From: Rhineura floridana
Taxonomy: Eukaryota > Chordata > Lepidosauria > Squamata > Rhineuridae
DNA: 64,000 bases
Reading direction: 5' to 3'
Assembly (NCBI RefSeq): GCF_030035675.1
Contig: NC_084481.1
Location: 119,563,517-119,627,516 of the forward strand
Shown: in pieces, positions 52,612 through 62,235 of the stretch
Numbering within the stretch: the stretch's first letter is position 1
Layout of the letters: each line of letters starts with the position of its first letter
Translations under genes and position numbers: made by a program
Notes under the pieces: generated by a model
Told to the model about the DNA's origin: nothing
Seen by the model: the letters and a program-made list of their open reading frames with translations, nothing else
The model's database searches: none

Positions 52612-53884
52612 AATTGGGTTAATATTCCAGGCTTGATGACAGTGTAGACAGTACAGCCTGCCTTATCTCTTATATGTTCAGGAATACAAAACGAATTTAT
52701 TTCTCAGCTTCAAAACAGTTAGTGGCGTCGTGAACAAGTAGATTCGTCAAAATGAAATAGACCAAAAAGAAAATAGTCCCGGACATATAATACTCCAAAG
52801 TTCATAAATCAAATTTATTTATTTTTTTCCTCCTCGAAATAGAAATCCCTCTTCCGTTTGTATCTTTAGAATGCACTTCCAGGCCAGCTTTTTGCAATAA
52901 AAACAAAGATAAGCTTTTTCAATTTCTTTCCTCCTTAATTTCGTGAATAAAAGAGAAGAGTTATAATTCACCCAGAAATTCTTTATAGCTGATTCATTGA
53001 CAAATCTCTTTTTGCTGCAACAATTTAAACCAAGTGAAAAAAAAAATAGAAAGAAGGATGCTTGCCTGTTAAAGTCCGTTTTTCTTTGAAGAAAAGATAA
53101 ACGTGTCGCTTAATCAGTTAGAGCTTGTTGGAAGTCCGTCCGCATTGCTGGCTGAACCTTCTCTCATAAATTAATGAAATCCAGTCCTCCCAACAAAAAC
53201 ATGCTTTTGTGGTTAATCTCTGCGTTTCTCCCTGCCCGGGATAAAATCTTTACCAGTCAAAAAGAACGTTCTGACTGATTTTAAAACTGAAAAAGCTTCT
53301 TCTGAGATGAGAGCTCGTCTCAAAAAGCAGGGACAAGCGAAGTCACCCTTCCCGGAAGTCCCAGAAGTTCAGTTGTTGACATTCCCTATCCACCCTCCAA
53401 TACAGCCACACTTTGAATTGGCCATAATGGTTCTGTGGAGTCACCTTCCGAAGTTCCTAGCAATCCACTGGATATAACACTTGCTTGGAGTTAAGTCTCA
53501 CTGAATTCAGTGGAACTTATTGTTGATGTGTGCGGTATTTGCGTTGTAAGCGCTGTTACATTAGAGAATAAGTGGTCAAGAAATTCCAAGAACACGACAA
53601 TGCTGCAATTCTATCCATAGTTTCCTGGGAGCAAACCCTGGAGCTTATTTCTGAGCAGCGATGACTTGCGGGGAGGGGCAGAAGCAGTGTTGCCCTCCTG
53701 GCAGCAGAAGAAAGGTAACAGTGATGACAACAGGGGAGCTCCGAGTTGGTAGTAACATTCCCCTATGTGCGTATGTACCTGTGGGGGACACTGGAACTCC
53801 CCCAACCCCACCACTGCCTTGCCATGCCCCATCCCAATGAGTGCACTGCCACACCTGGGAAGATACTCTCTTCTCGATCATCCC

Positions 53885-54150
53885 AGAGAGCAGGACACGG
53901 AATAATGGGCTCAAGTTGCAGGAAGCCAGATTTCAACTGAACATCAGGAAAAACTTCCTGTTAGAGCCATACGACAATGGAATCAATTACCTAGAGAGGT
54001 AGTGGGCTCTCCGACACTGGAGGCATTCAAGAGGCAGCTGGACAGCCATCTGTCGGGAATGCTTTGATTTGGATTCCTGCCTTGAGCAGGGGGTTGGACT
54101 CGATGGCCTTGTAGACCCCTTCCAACTCTACTATTCTATGATTTTATACC
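53885..54150 (+). repeat. CR1 LINE 3' end (well preserved)
   Basis: It contains aacatcaggaaaaacttcct, gagaggtagtgggctctccg, gaggcattcaagaggcagct, ggacagccatctgtcgggaa, gagcagggggttggactcga and ttccaactctactattctat. This is the canonical CR1 3' UTR and tail. Confidence 0.93.
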
Positions 54151-54289
54151 ACTGTCTCTCCCCTTCCCCCTCCGAGCTGCTTCTGTTTCTGGGTGAACAT
54201 GCACAGGATTGCGCTGCGAAAGGGTGACATCGGAGAAAGTGAACTTTCTTCTGCCCTGAGAATCTCTTTTAAACCCTAACTGTCGTGAG

Positions 54290-54480
54290 AGGAAAGAATC
54301 CTTAAAAAGACCTTTTTATGTCAACAAGCGTAGGCAGTTGTTGGCCCGCCATTTTAAAGATTATCTTTCACTGTTTTTAATTGTGGTTTATATTTTATTG
54401 TATATACATATAGTTGTGCACTTCCCTGTCATTTTATGATATGGACCTATAATAAATACTTTCATAAATAAATAAGTTTT
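54290..54480 (+). repeat. L2-type 3' UTR and tail
   Basis: Thymine-rich 3' UTR then tggacctataataaatactt and aataaataag, matching other L2 ends. Confidence 0.5.
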
Positions 54481-54949
54481 ATAATAAATAATTACAACAT
54501 AAGGATAAATAGTTAAATTAAAAGTATAAAAATTTTACTAGAAAACAGAAAATTGTACGAAACCAATTTGGGCCTCGGAGAAGGAGTGTTACCCCCTCAT
54601 ACTGGTCATCAAATTTGTTCTCCTCCAAAACCCAATTCAATTTGTTTGGTTTGGGTTACACTCAAGCATACTTAAACTGCAAGTGTATTTTGAAAACACT
54701 GGCCTTCAAAGTTGAAGAATTATTTGGTAAAAACCATAAACAGAAGGGTTTCCAGTTTAAGCCAGAGATGAAGCAAAATAGATTGTTTGTTTGAACATGA
54801 GTTAAGTGACCTAGAAAAAGAAATTCCCTGCTCTCTTTTCATACAATGAAAAAGATAGATATGGCGACTCGGCTAACAGCGTGATCCAAACACCTGGCAC
54901 CAGACAGGGTGTGTGTGTTTTGTGTGTTGGACTGGGCAGGGGTGTCCCT

Positions 54950-55325
54950 CGGCCCAGCTAAGCCAATCTCCCACCAGGCCCTGCCAACTGAGTTGGAAGT
55001 ATCACTCTACAAATATGGACACCTTCCTGCCTGACAAATGTCTGGGTGGGCGGGAGTGCCACTGGTGGGATCCCCAGTGGTGACAGCCAGCACAAGGCCC
55101 TAAAATGGAGCATTTCAAAGGCAGAGAGGGTCTGAGCCAGCCCTTGGATCCTGAGCCAGCCCTACTGTTGTCAGGGGACACCAACCTGGGGCCAATCACT
55201 GCGCCAGCCCTAGGATGGCACAGTGATTTGCCTGCCCCCCCCATCTTCTACTCTGGCCACGTGCAGCAGGGCTGTAGATGCAGCTTTGTTCAGCCCTGCT
55301 GGGCAGCAGCCGAGATTAGGATTCT
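54950..55325. repeat. GC-rich unclassified repeat, copy 2
   Basis: Related to 7064-7400 by agccagcacaaggcccta and surrounding order. It lies about 600 bp downstream of the RIC3 stop in RIC3 sense, so it may be in the RIC3 3' UTR. Confidence 0.5.
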
Positions 55326-55914
55326 CCCCTAAATTTCCCAGAAATCTCTTGTGTACCAGCCAAGAAGATCTACTTGCACTTGCATGAAAGGAATGCCATT
55401 AGAACACCTCTTTTCACGTTATAATTCCTTCAAAAGGCAAAAAAACAAAAGCAAATTGTGTCATGCAAATTATGGTAGTCAAATATAACAATTGATAATT
55501 TGCTGCCCTTTAACGGTATCTATAATAGGCTGCCTCAACCTGCCTTTTAGTAAACACGCTGGTAGAGATGTTAGATCTACCACTGGAAAATTCCCTACTG
55601 GATGACTTTCTGTACTTTTTATAGGACTGGAAGCTAAGCTTCAGGCCAGGAGACAAGAGGCTGAAAGAAGGCACAATGGGAAATGATTAGGAGATTATCT
55701 CATTTTCAAACTCCTTGGGCGGCTATGGCAAGCAAAGCAGTTGGCGCTACAGCTGCTGGACTAACTAGCTAGTGGGGGTAAGGTGAACCACTCATTGCAT
55801 TTCAAATAAGCAGCAAGTGCAAAGGGAATTCAGCAACAGAGAAGATACGCCTCTATCCAGCAAGCAACAGTGATCACAGTTTCTAGATGTGACATGATCT
55901 TCAATGCATGATGC

Positions 55915-56408
55915 TCAGTGTCCCAGCAGTTCTACTCCCTTGGGGTTTCGCTTTCTCAGAATGCTGATTTCGTCCATATTTCCACCATTTTGCTCTTTGG
56001 GCACTGCCTTTTCATGGTCAGAATCCACCAGCCTCTCCTCTTTGGCTGCTTCTTCGGTTTCGCTGCAGCTATCATAGTAGAACCCTTCATTCTCTGCTAT
56101 CACAGCAGGATTGTCCTCTTCATAGTGACAACAGGAGCACTTCTCAAAGTTCTGGCTAGTCCCACTCTGGTCACTGAACCTGGCATGCCGGTCTTTCTCA
56201 CATCCTGCCGCAAGGTCATCATTCACTATGGCGAGAGCAGACAAAAGGGTTTCACTACACAAACACTCATCATCCACAAGCTCCATTCTCTCTGCTATCT
56301 CTTCAGCAGAAGGCTGGCTCGGGTCAGGATAATCCACAAGGATTGTGTCCTGTCTGCGCTGGAAGCAATCAGAATGATCATAGACAGGGTAGGTCTCTTC
56401 TGGATAAC
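55915..56408 (-). CDS. RIC3: RIC3 last coding exon, acidic C-terminal region
   Basis: The exon has 494 nt, enters in phase 1 and ends with TGA. It encodes YPEETYPVYDHSDCFQRRQD, then TILVDYPDPSQPSAEEIAER, a Glu/Asp-rich middle with CSCCHYEEDNPAVIAENEGF, and ISILRKRNPKGVELLGH. Human RIC3 matches at GYPEETYPIYDLSDC, ILVDYPDP, SAEEIAERM, TCSCCFHEDEDPAVLAENAG and LRKRNPQGLE. The acceptor is ctaag above 56408. The C-terminus runs several residues beyond the human one. No coiled coil is visible here; in human that lies in the missing upstream exons. Confidence 0.95.
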
Positions 56409-59400
56409 CTTAGAACATAAAATAAACTTGTCTTAGATGGAACAATCACTCCAAACTCCTTATTCATGATATCACTCAATCTGTTTTCTTTGACAAACAC
56501 ATGAATCCCTTTGGGAAACATCACTGATTTCAGTGGCACTTATTTTCAAAACTGTGTTTAAGATTGTAGCCAGAAGATATCATCCAATCACTGAAATGTT
56601 GTGAATAGTGCCTATTTTGAGAATGGGCCCTTTGAATCCATACCAGGCTGGTCTGCCCTGGCTCCTTGCTAACCTTGATTAACAAATTGGGAGTTTGCTT
56701 TTGGAATGGACACTGTCTTCTTAAGAAGAAATTTTCACTCCCTGCCATTAGCTGTGGTTAAGCAGTTCATCAACAGTGATGTTAACAGTGGTAAAATCTG
56801 ACCAAGGTTTCCCTGAACCCAAGATCACCCTACAACAGAACTGGGGGTCATGCAGCCACCCGTGGTTTTCACGGGCATCACTCCAGCTTCATGGCTGTGT
56901 GGGGATTAGACCCCTGGTCTCCCAGGTCATAGGCCTAGGATAGGTAAAACTGACCATAGAGGAGGAGGAGGGGCAGGGCAGAGGGGAGGGGCAGGAGGGG
57001 ATTGCAAGTGGATGGGGGAGGGGAAGGGATGGGTGAAGCAAGGGGAGGGAAGAGGCAAGAGGGAGGGGATAGGAGGGAGGAGGAGGGGAGGGCAGGTTTG
57101 ATCATGTGCATGCTTTTTGAGTTCAGTGGGATTTACTCCTGTACAATGATGCTTAGGATAGGTGAAACTGACCTGTGGGAGGGGCAGGGAGGGGAGAAGC
57201 AGGGCAGGGAGGGGATGGGAGGGCACTTGGCAGAGGGGAAGCCCCTTTCCAAAAGGAAAACATTGTGAACAGTATCATTGCTTTTCAGGGATTTCCCCAC
57301 CTTTTTATTCTACAGCAGGCACATGTAGCCTCCCACCCAAATTTAAACCAAAGCTGTCCCTGGCCACATCCACACCAGGCCTTTATTTCACTTTGGACAG
57401 TCATGGCTTCTCTTAGAGAATCCTGGGAAGTGTAGTTAGTGAAGGGTGCTGAGAGTTGCTAGGAGACGCCCTGTTCCCCTCACAGACCTTCAATCAGAAT
57501 GGCTGACTGTTAAACCAGTCTGGCCACTGGAGCTCTCTCGGGGAATAGGAGTCTCCTTTCAGCACCCTTCACAAACTACACTTCCCAGGATTCTTTGGGG
57601 GAAGCCAGGACTGTCTCAAGTGAAATCAAAGTCTGGTGTGGGTGTGGCTCCCTGATTAGCCAAGCCAAGCAGATGTGAGTCTGGCTTTTAGAAGACTGAC
57701 AGTTGGTTCTTACTGAGCATGCCTAACACTATCATTCAGTTCAATGCAAAGTTTATTAAATTTATTAAAAATCAACCAGACATTTTTTTAACTTAAACTG
57801 CAGAGGATGAAGGTCAGAGTATGGGGCAAGGTCAGTAATAGGATTCCAGGTACTGTGTGAACATGGGTGATTTTTAATGAATTTCAACAGATTATGAGAA
57901 CTCTGACAGAAAAAAGCCCAAAAGGGATCTGTTTTTTCCTTCTCTTTTACACTTTGAACTCTTGATTTTCTCTGTTTTGAGTATTGGCATGAATATTTAG
58001 AGGGTTGTTAAGCAAATGTTTCTGAGTTCAGGACTATAAGTTTTGTAAGGTTTTGTTTTGAAATGAGCTTATGGGAAGCATCAGAATGGCATGGGGGGCA
58101 TTTTCGATTTAACATTGCAGAATGCAAAAAAAATCCATGTTGACTATAGCACACAGCCACTCTTGTGGCTGTATAAATAGGAAGAAGAGTGCAGAAGTGA
58201 ACAAATCAGAATGAAAAGCCACCTAGCCCCACCCCCTTGCCAGTTGCTCCAGCTACACAATTAATCACTATTTCCCAATCACTAGCTAAGTACATGTGGG
58301 AAAGTAAGAACTACATTAATCCTTTTACACAGTCATGACTGCAAACCTATATACACGCTCCTGGGAGTAAGTTCCATTGCACTTTATCAGATTTCTGAAT
58401 ATTACTTCTGCAATGCATCTATAATAATCCATGGATAATATCCAATTTTCATCGCTTGGACTTGTCCAATGATTTCAATGGGTCTACTGTGAGTATGAAC
58501 ATTGGATATCACCCAACACTACCTCTAAGAATAATTACCTATATTATATTTCCTCCTCAATCATGGTGCTGGATTTCTTTTCTAAGTTATAGAAAATTCT
58601 GGTTGCAATTTCAACTCAATCTTGGAAATGCTACTTACTGATTTTTCTGTTTGTGTTTCCAGATGAAGAAGGACATTTCCCAGCAACTGTGGAGCTTTTC
58701 CCCTTAGAAGAAAGCTATTAATTGGAAAGGGTTACTATTGTGGCAACAGTGACAAAAGTGTTTCTGAGAAGACATTAAGAAAGAGTGAAAGGCTCAGTTC
58801 AATCAGAATATGAAACCATACCTTTACTTTATGCAAATAGGCTGCAGCAAGCTTGGGCTCACTCACTCCACTCTCCCCTTTCTCTGTGCATGCCAGAGGA
58901 GGAGATTCAAGCTTCCGCTTCCTATTTTAAACTAAACAGGCAAAAAAGGGAAAATATACCTTGACTAAAAAGTATCTAAAAAGTATCAAGAATGCCTCCA
59001 CAGTATCAGCCTTCTCAAACCCTACAAATCAGTACATGAGGTCTTTTTAGTGCTGCCGCCACTGAACACTGGCCAGTTGATGATAACCCATGACAGAGCC
59101 TTTTCAGTGGTGGCTCCCTATTTCTGGAATGCCCTTCCCAGTGAAGTGTATCTGCTTCCATCACTATTAACTTTCAGGAAGAATTTGAGAACATTCCTGT
59201 ATACCTGGGCATTTGATGGGCGAAGAGGATTGTTCTTGGCAACCTGAAGATCACTAATGAAACAATGTTTTTAGCTGAGTTTTGGAATATGTTTTAATTG
59301 TAATTGTGCTTTGGAATGTTTTTAACTATTTTTAATATGTTCTTTTTGTTCAATGGTTTTGTGTATGTTTTCCACCCTGGGTTCCCTCAGAAGATATAAA

Positions 59401-62235
59401 TTCAATAATAATGATAATGACAATAATGATAATATGTAATTATTTTATTATTAAATTTATATCCCACTCTTCCTCCCAGAAGAAGCCCAGAGCAGCAAAC
59501 AAAAACACTAAAAATACTCTAAAAAGTATTCAAACAAAGTATCTTTAACAACAAAAACAGATTTAAAAATAACTTAAAAAGAAATTCCAACACAGACACA
59601 GAGTGGGATAAGATCTCTGCTTCAAAAGGCTTACTCAAAGAGGAGCAAGCCCTGAAAAGATAATAGAGATGGTCCCTATCTAATATTTAAGGGGAGGGAA
59701 TTCCAAAGTATCAGTGCCACATCACTAAAGGTCCACTTCCTATGTTATGCGGAATGGACCTCCTGATAAGATGGTATCTGTAGGAGGCCCTCACCTGCAG
59801 AGCACAGTGATTGATTGGGTATATAAGGGGTAAGATGATATTTCAGGTAACCTGATCCCAAGCTGCACAGAGCTTTGTACACCAAAACCAGTACCTTGAA
59901 CTTGGCCCGGTAGCTAATGAGCAGCCAGTGCAATCTTTCAGCAGTGGGTAACATGTTGGTGATACCCTGCCCCAGTGAGCAATCTTGCCACCACATTTTG
60001 CACTAGCTGCAGCTTCCAGACCAACCTCAAGGGCAGCCCCCCGTAGAGCACATTACCATAATCCAACCTGGAGGTTACCAGTGCACAGACAACAGTGGGT
60101 AGACTATCCAGAAATTGTCCAAAAATGGCTGCAACTGTCCTGCCAGCTAGAGCTGGTAAAAAGCACTGCTAGCCACTGAGGTCACCTGGTCTCTAGCAAC
60201 AAAAATGGATCCAGTAGCAGTGCCAGACTACAAACCTGCTCTTTCAGAGGGAATAATCTATGTGGTCACGTCAGTTTGCATACAATATTAACCACCAACT
60301 GGGCCATATGCACCATTTTTTTTATGTGCCACATATAGGCCGCATCCGCATTTGATCTGCACATGGTTCCTGCACAGAATTCAGCGTGTTACATGTTTAG
60401 CTTTTTTTTTGTCCAGGGTTTGCATTACATATTATATTGTATATTTTTGTGTCCATGTTGTGAAATTTGTATATTTTTGTGTCATCTTTCAACTATTTCT
60501 TTCTTTATAATAAATTTTATTTATAGATATTGTTAGCATTTAACCACATTTTGTGTCCTTTTATGCAACAGCTTTTATACATTTGGGAACCAAAAAAGGG
60601 AGTCAAGGGTGCCCATTTTAAACTAACCACAGTTCCCTGCAATGTCCTAACTCAGGGAATAGTGATTTGGTTCAAATACTAGCTAGTAAATAAACCAGGA
60701 TTAGAAACCATGGTTTGATTATTCTCACTAACTAAAGTTGTTTTTTAAACACTCCCAAGTTTGAGCATCACAAGGAAATATGGTTAGTATAAAACTGGAA
60801 GCAGAAGCTCTTTACCTTCTCCTCTGGCATGTGACCATAGTTTCCCACTATATTTGAACTGAGACAAAAACTAAATAGTGTGAAAACCTAGAAGTTTGAA
60901 AACAAAAAAACACCAGCTAAGACTAATTAAAATATGCAAAAAATGTTTAGTACAATTTGTGGTGTAATGTCTTTTTAAAACTCATGAATTGCTTGCTAAG
61001 CACAGGTGAGAAGTATGCAATCAGCCAAGAGCTTTGTCTATCATTCCTTATTTAGATGTATGTTTTGAGCTTTCTATTAAACCTGTTTCCCGTACTTTAG
61101 ACTGGAGTGTTATTTTGGACTTTGTCGTATAGGACCTTGATAGCCAGGCATCACACAATTGATACTATACATTTAACAAACTGAGATTGTTCCGAGGTAT
61201 CTTCTCTATCGTGTGTGAACAGAATGCCTACTCTAAGGGGGGGGGGAGTTAGGTTGTGAAATAACTCTCCTTTTAAATCCTGGCTCATTTGTTTTCCTTT
61301 GTGTAGCAAAAAACAACAACTGCTTGTTCAAAACCTGACCTTGTAGCATCTGAATCTGCCACAAAGCCACATGCTTTACACTTGTACAAAGCCCCAGTGG
61401 TGTCTATTTAACTGTGCTTAAACAACCTAGCTTGGTTCCACAACCCACAATTATAGCACATGGTACATACAGCAAAAGCTATTACAATGGAATGCATCAA
61501 TCTTTTGCTCAGGCATCTAATTCTATCCCATTAATTTTCAACTGGGTAAATATAGTCTTTACCATAATGACCCTGCTCACATGTCATGGTAAGCCATGGT
61601 CAATCGGTTACCATGATCACATCTAACAGGGCTCTTTTGCTTCTTCTTGCCTTCGAGCGGAGGAAACAAACCACGATCCCTGGCTTTGTGTTGCATCTGA
61701 ACCAGGAGGAAAGATTTGTTCCACTCCAACAAATAATCATCAGTAAGCCAGGAACAAATCTTGGCTACAGATCATGGTTTATTGAAAGCAAAACCAACCC
61801 CGATCCCTGGTTTAAATGCAATACGAAACCAGGGGTTGTGGTTTGTTTCCTCCCAGTGCTACTAGTGGGGAGGAGCAAAAGAGCCAGAGGATTTACCCTG
61901 ATATGTGAACTAGGTCAATGACTTACTAGGTCAAGATTCAACATTTCCAAGAAATCCTATTGATGCAACAGTAATTTTAAAAGTAAAGGCTCTATTTCTT
62001 ACCTTAAAAAGAATGTACAATATGTATAAAAGGATACCAAATCCATATATTGGGATAACTTGTCCCACAAGACCTCTTCCATTGTTGCCTCCTCCACCAC
62101 TACCTCCACCTCCAACAGCACCCTTGGCCTTTGCAACTGCTTCCGCAAGATGAGACCTTGGAAAATGGGTAACAGGTGGCCTGATTTCTGGAGACATTTG
62201 AGGATGCACTGTAGGAGGAAATTGACTGGTCTTTC
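55915..62235 (-). CDS. RIC3: RIC3 acetylcholine receptor chaperone (exons 2 and last in window)
   Basis: RIC3 is an ER membrane chaperone that promotes folding, assembly and surface delivery of nicotinic acetylcholine receptors, notably alpha7, and also affects 5-HT3 receptors (family knowledge). Two coding exons are recognised on this strand: 62235-62003 (Gly-rich linker plus a transmembrane segment) and 56408-55915 (acidic C-terminal region and stop). The signal-like first exon should lie beyond 64000. In human, three exons including the coiled coil lie between these two, but I could not find their equivalents in the 5.6 kb here. RIC3 converges on TUB with about 19.3 kb between the stop codons. 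That spacing agrees with the known TUB-RIC3 neighbourhood in other vertebrates. Confidence 0.9.
56835..56945 (-). repeat. Partial Sauria-type SINE
   Basis: It contains gcttcatggctgtgtgggga, ttagacccctggtctcccag, matching the head half of the minus copy at 31925-32146. Confidence 0.75.
56955..57235. repeat. G-rich purine tracts (two blocks)
   Basis: Blocks at about 56955-57090 and 57175-57235 are dominated by GGAGG, GGGG and GGGA runs on the + strand. Each is preceded by taggataggtaaaactgacc or its variant, so the unit looks duplicated around a copy of the short palindromic motif. Chance frames through it are not genes. Confidence 0.85.
57361..57650. mobile_element. Palindromic MITE, about 290 bp
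   Basis: Outer arms tggccacatccacaccaggc and ggtctgg-type tctggtgtgggtgtggct are inverted. Inner arms aatcctgggaagtgtagtt, gtgaagggtgctgag pair with ctttcagcacccttcac and aaactacacttcccaggatt. No coding region; target duplication not read. Confidence 0.85.
58965..59435 (+). mobile_element. L2-clade LINE 3' end
   Basis: A frame at 59050-59247 reads [18 protein letters not shown] and LPSLLTFRKNLRTFLYTW, the L2 C-terminal signature. A T-rich 3' UTR and an (AAT)n-type tail follow. The RT domain is absent through 5' truncation. Confidence 0.88.
59440..60310 (-). mobile_element. L2-clade LINE 3' end, opposite orientation
   Basis: Minus-strand pieces LHWLLISYRAKFKVLVLVYK and GSGYLKYHLTPYI match the L2 C-terminus. 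Upstream minus sequence (60000-60300) parallels the 12300-12660 part of the young L2. The element's A/T tail meets that of the 58965-59435 copy. Confidence 0.85.
61567..61920. mobile_element. Palindromic MITE next to RIC3 exon 2
   Basis: Inverted arms: ccctgctcacatgtcatggt and ggctcttttgct at the left against agcaaaagagcc and ccctgatatgtgaacta at the right. The inner arms aggaaacaaaccac and gtggtttgtttcctccc are also inverted. The element ends about 83 bp into the intron below the exon 2 donor at 62002. Confidence 0.82.
62003..62235 (-). CDS. RIC3: RIC3 exon 2, Gly-rich linker and transmembrane helix
   Basis: The exon has 233 nt, enters in phase 1 and leaves in phase 0. It encodes GKTSQFPPTVHPQ, then FPRSHLAEAVAKAKG, a Gly/Asn-rich linker (GGGGSGGGG), then RGLVGQVIPIYGFGILLYIL and YILFK. 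Human RIC3 has FQRSHLAEAFAKAKG and GLMGQIIPIYGFGIFLYIL in the same order. The acceptor is ttttcag just above 62235 and the donor GTAAGA follows LFK. The conserved hydrophobic stretch is one of the membrane segments of RIC3, and the linker is variable between species. A Met codon inside the exon is not the start. Confidence 0.95.

Larger units (their letters stand above)
51342..53360 (-). mobile_element. L1-clade ORF1-only retrotransposon (HAL1-like), 2.02 kb
   Basis: The insertion is bounded by a perfect 17-bp target duplication ccagaagttcagttgtt at 51325-51341 and 53361-53377. On the minus strand the order is a 5' UTR (53360-52612), an ORF1-like frame (52611-51952), a nested tandem repeat (to about 51620), a 3' UTR and an A-rich terminus. 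No ORF2 endonuclease or reverse transcriptase is present, and the ends look complete, so the copy is an ORF1-only derivative of an L1-type LINE. The perfect duplication and open ORF1 point to a young insertion. Confidence 0.88.
36600..55914. other. TUB 3' UTR and TUB-RIC3 intergenic space
   Basis: This gap between the two stop codons contains the untranslated ends of both genes, but their limits cannot be set from sequence alone. It is dominated by repeats: MITE in SINE (37425-37765), L2 tail (38690-38860), AT-rich repeat (40310-40718), CR1 (40835-40965, 48170-48285, 53885-54150), a hAT MITE (42166-42705), a degenerate L2 (43700-45250), the L1-type element (51342-53360) and a GC-rich repeat (54950-55325). 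I recognise no further protein-coding gene. 45260-48170 and 48290-51320 carry nothing I can name apart from a poly-G run at 49429-49441 and a candidate poly(A) signal at 50790. Confidence 0.7.
56409..62002 (-). other. RIC3: RIC3 intronic interval between last exon and exon 2
   Basis: The interval holds a partial SINE (56835-56945), purine-rich G tracts (56955-57235), a palindromic MITE (57361-57650), two L2 3' ends in tail-to-tail orientation (58965-59435 and 59440-60310) and another palindromic MITE (61567-61920). I could not find the RIC3 exons for the coiled coil, which should lie here in the normal gene order. Confidence 0.6.

Noticed and set aside
57002-57435. Gly/Glu/Arg-rich frames
   Set aside because: Produced by the purine-rich repeat; no start context or homology.
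58660-58722. + strand exon-like segment after a good polypyrimidine acceptor (DEEGHFPATVELFPLEESY)
   Set aside because: Short, on the strand opposite to RIC3, no partner exons and no recognised protein.
60816-60887. Minus-strand 72-nt open segment with AG and GTAAAG borders as a possible RIC3 exon 3
   Set aside because: The phase fits but the translation (VFTLFSFCLSSNIVG and on) does not resemble the known RIC3 segment, and the area looks like decayed MITE sequence.
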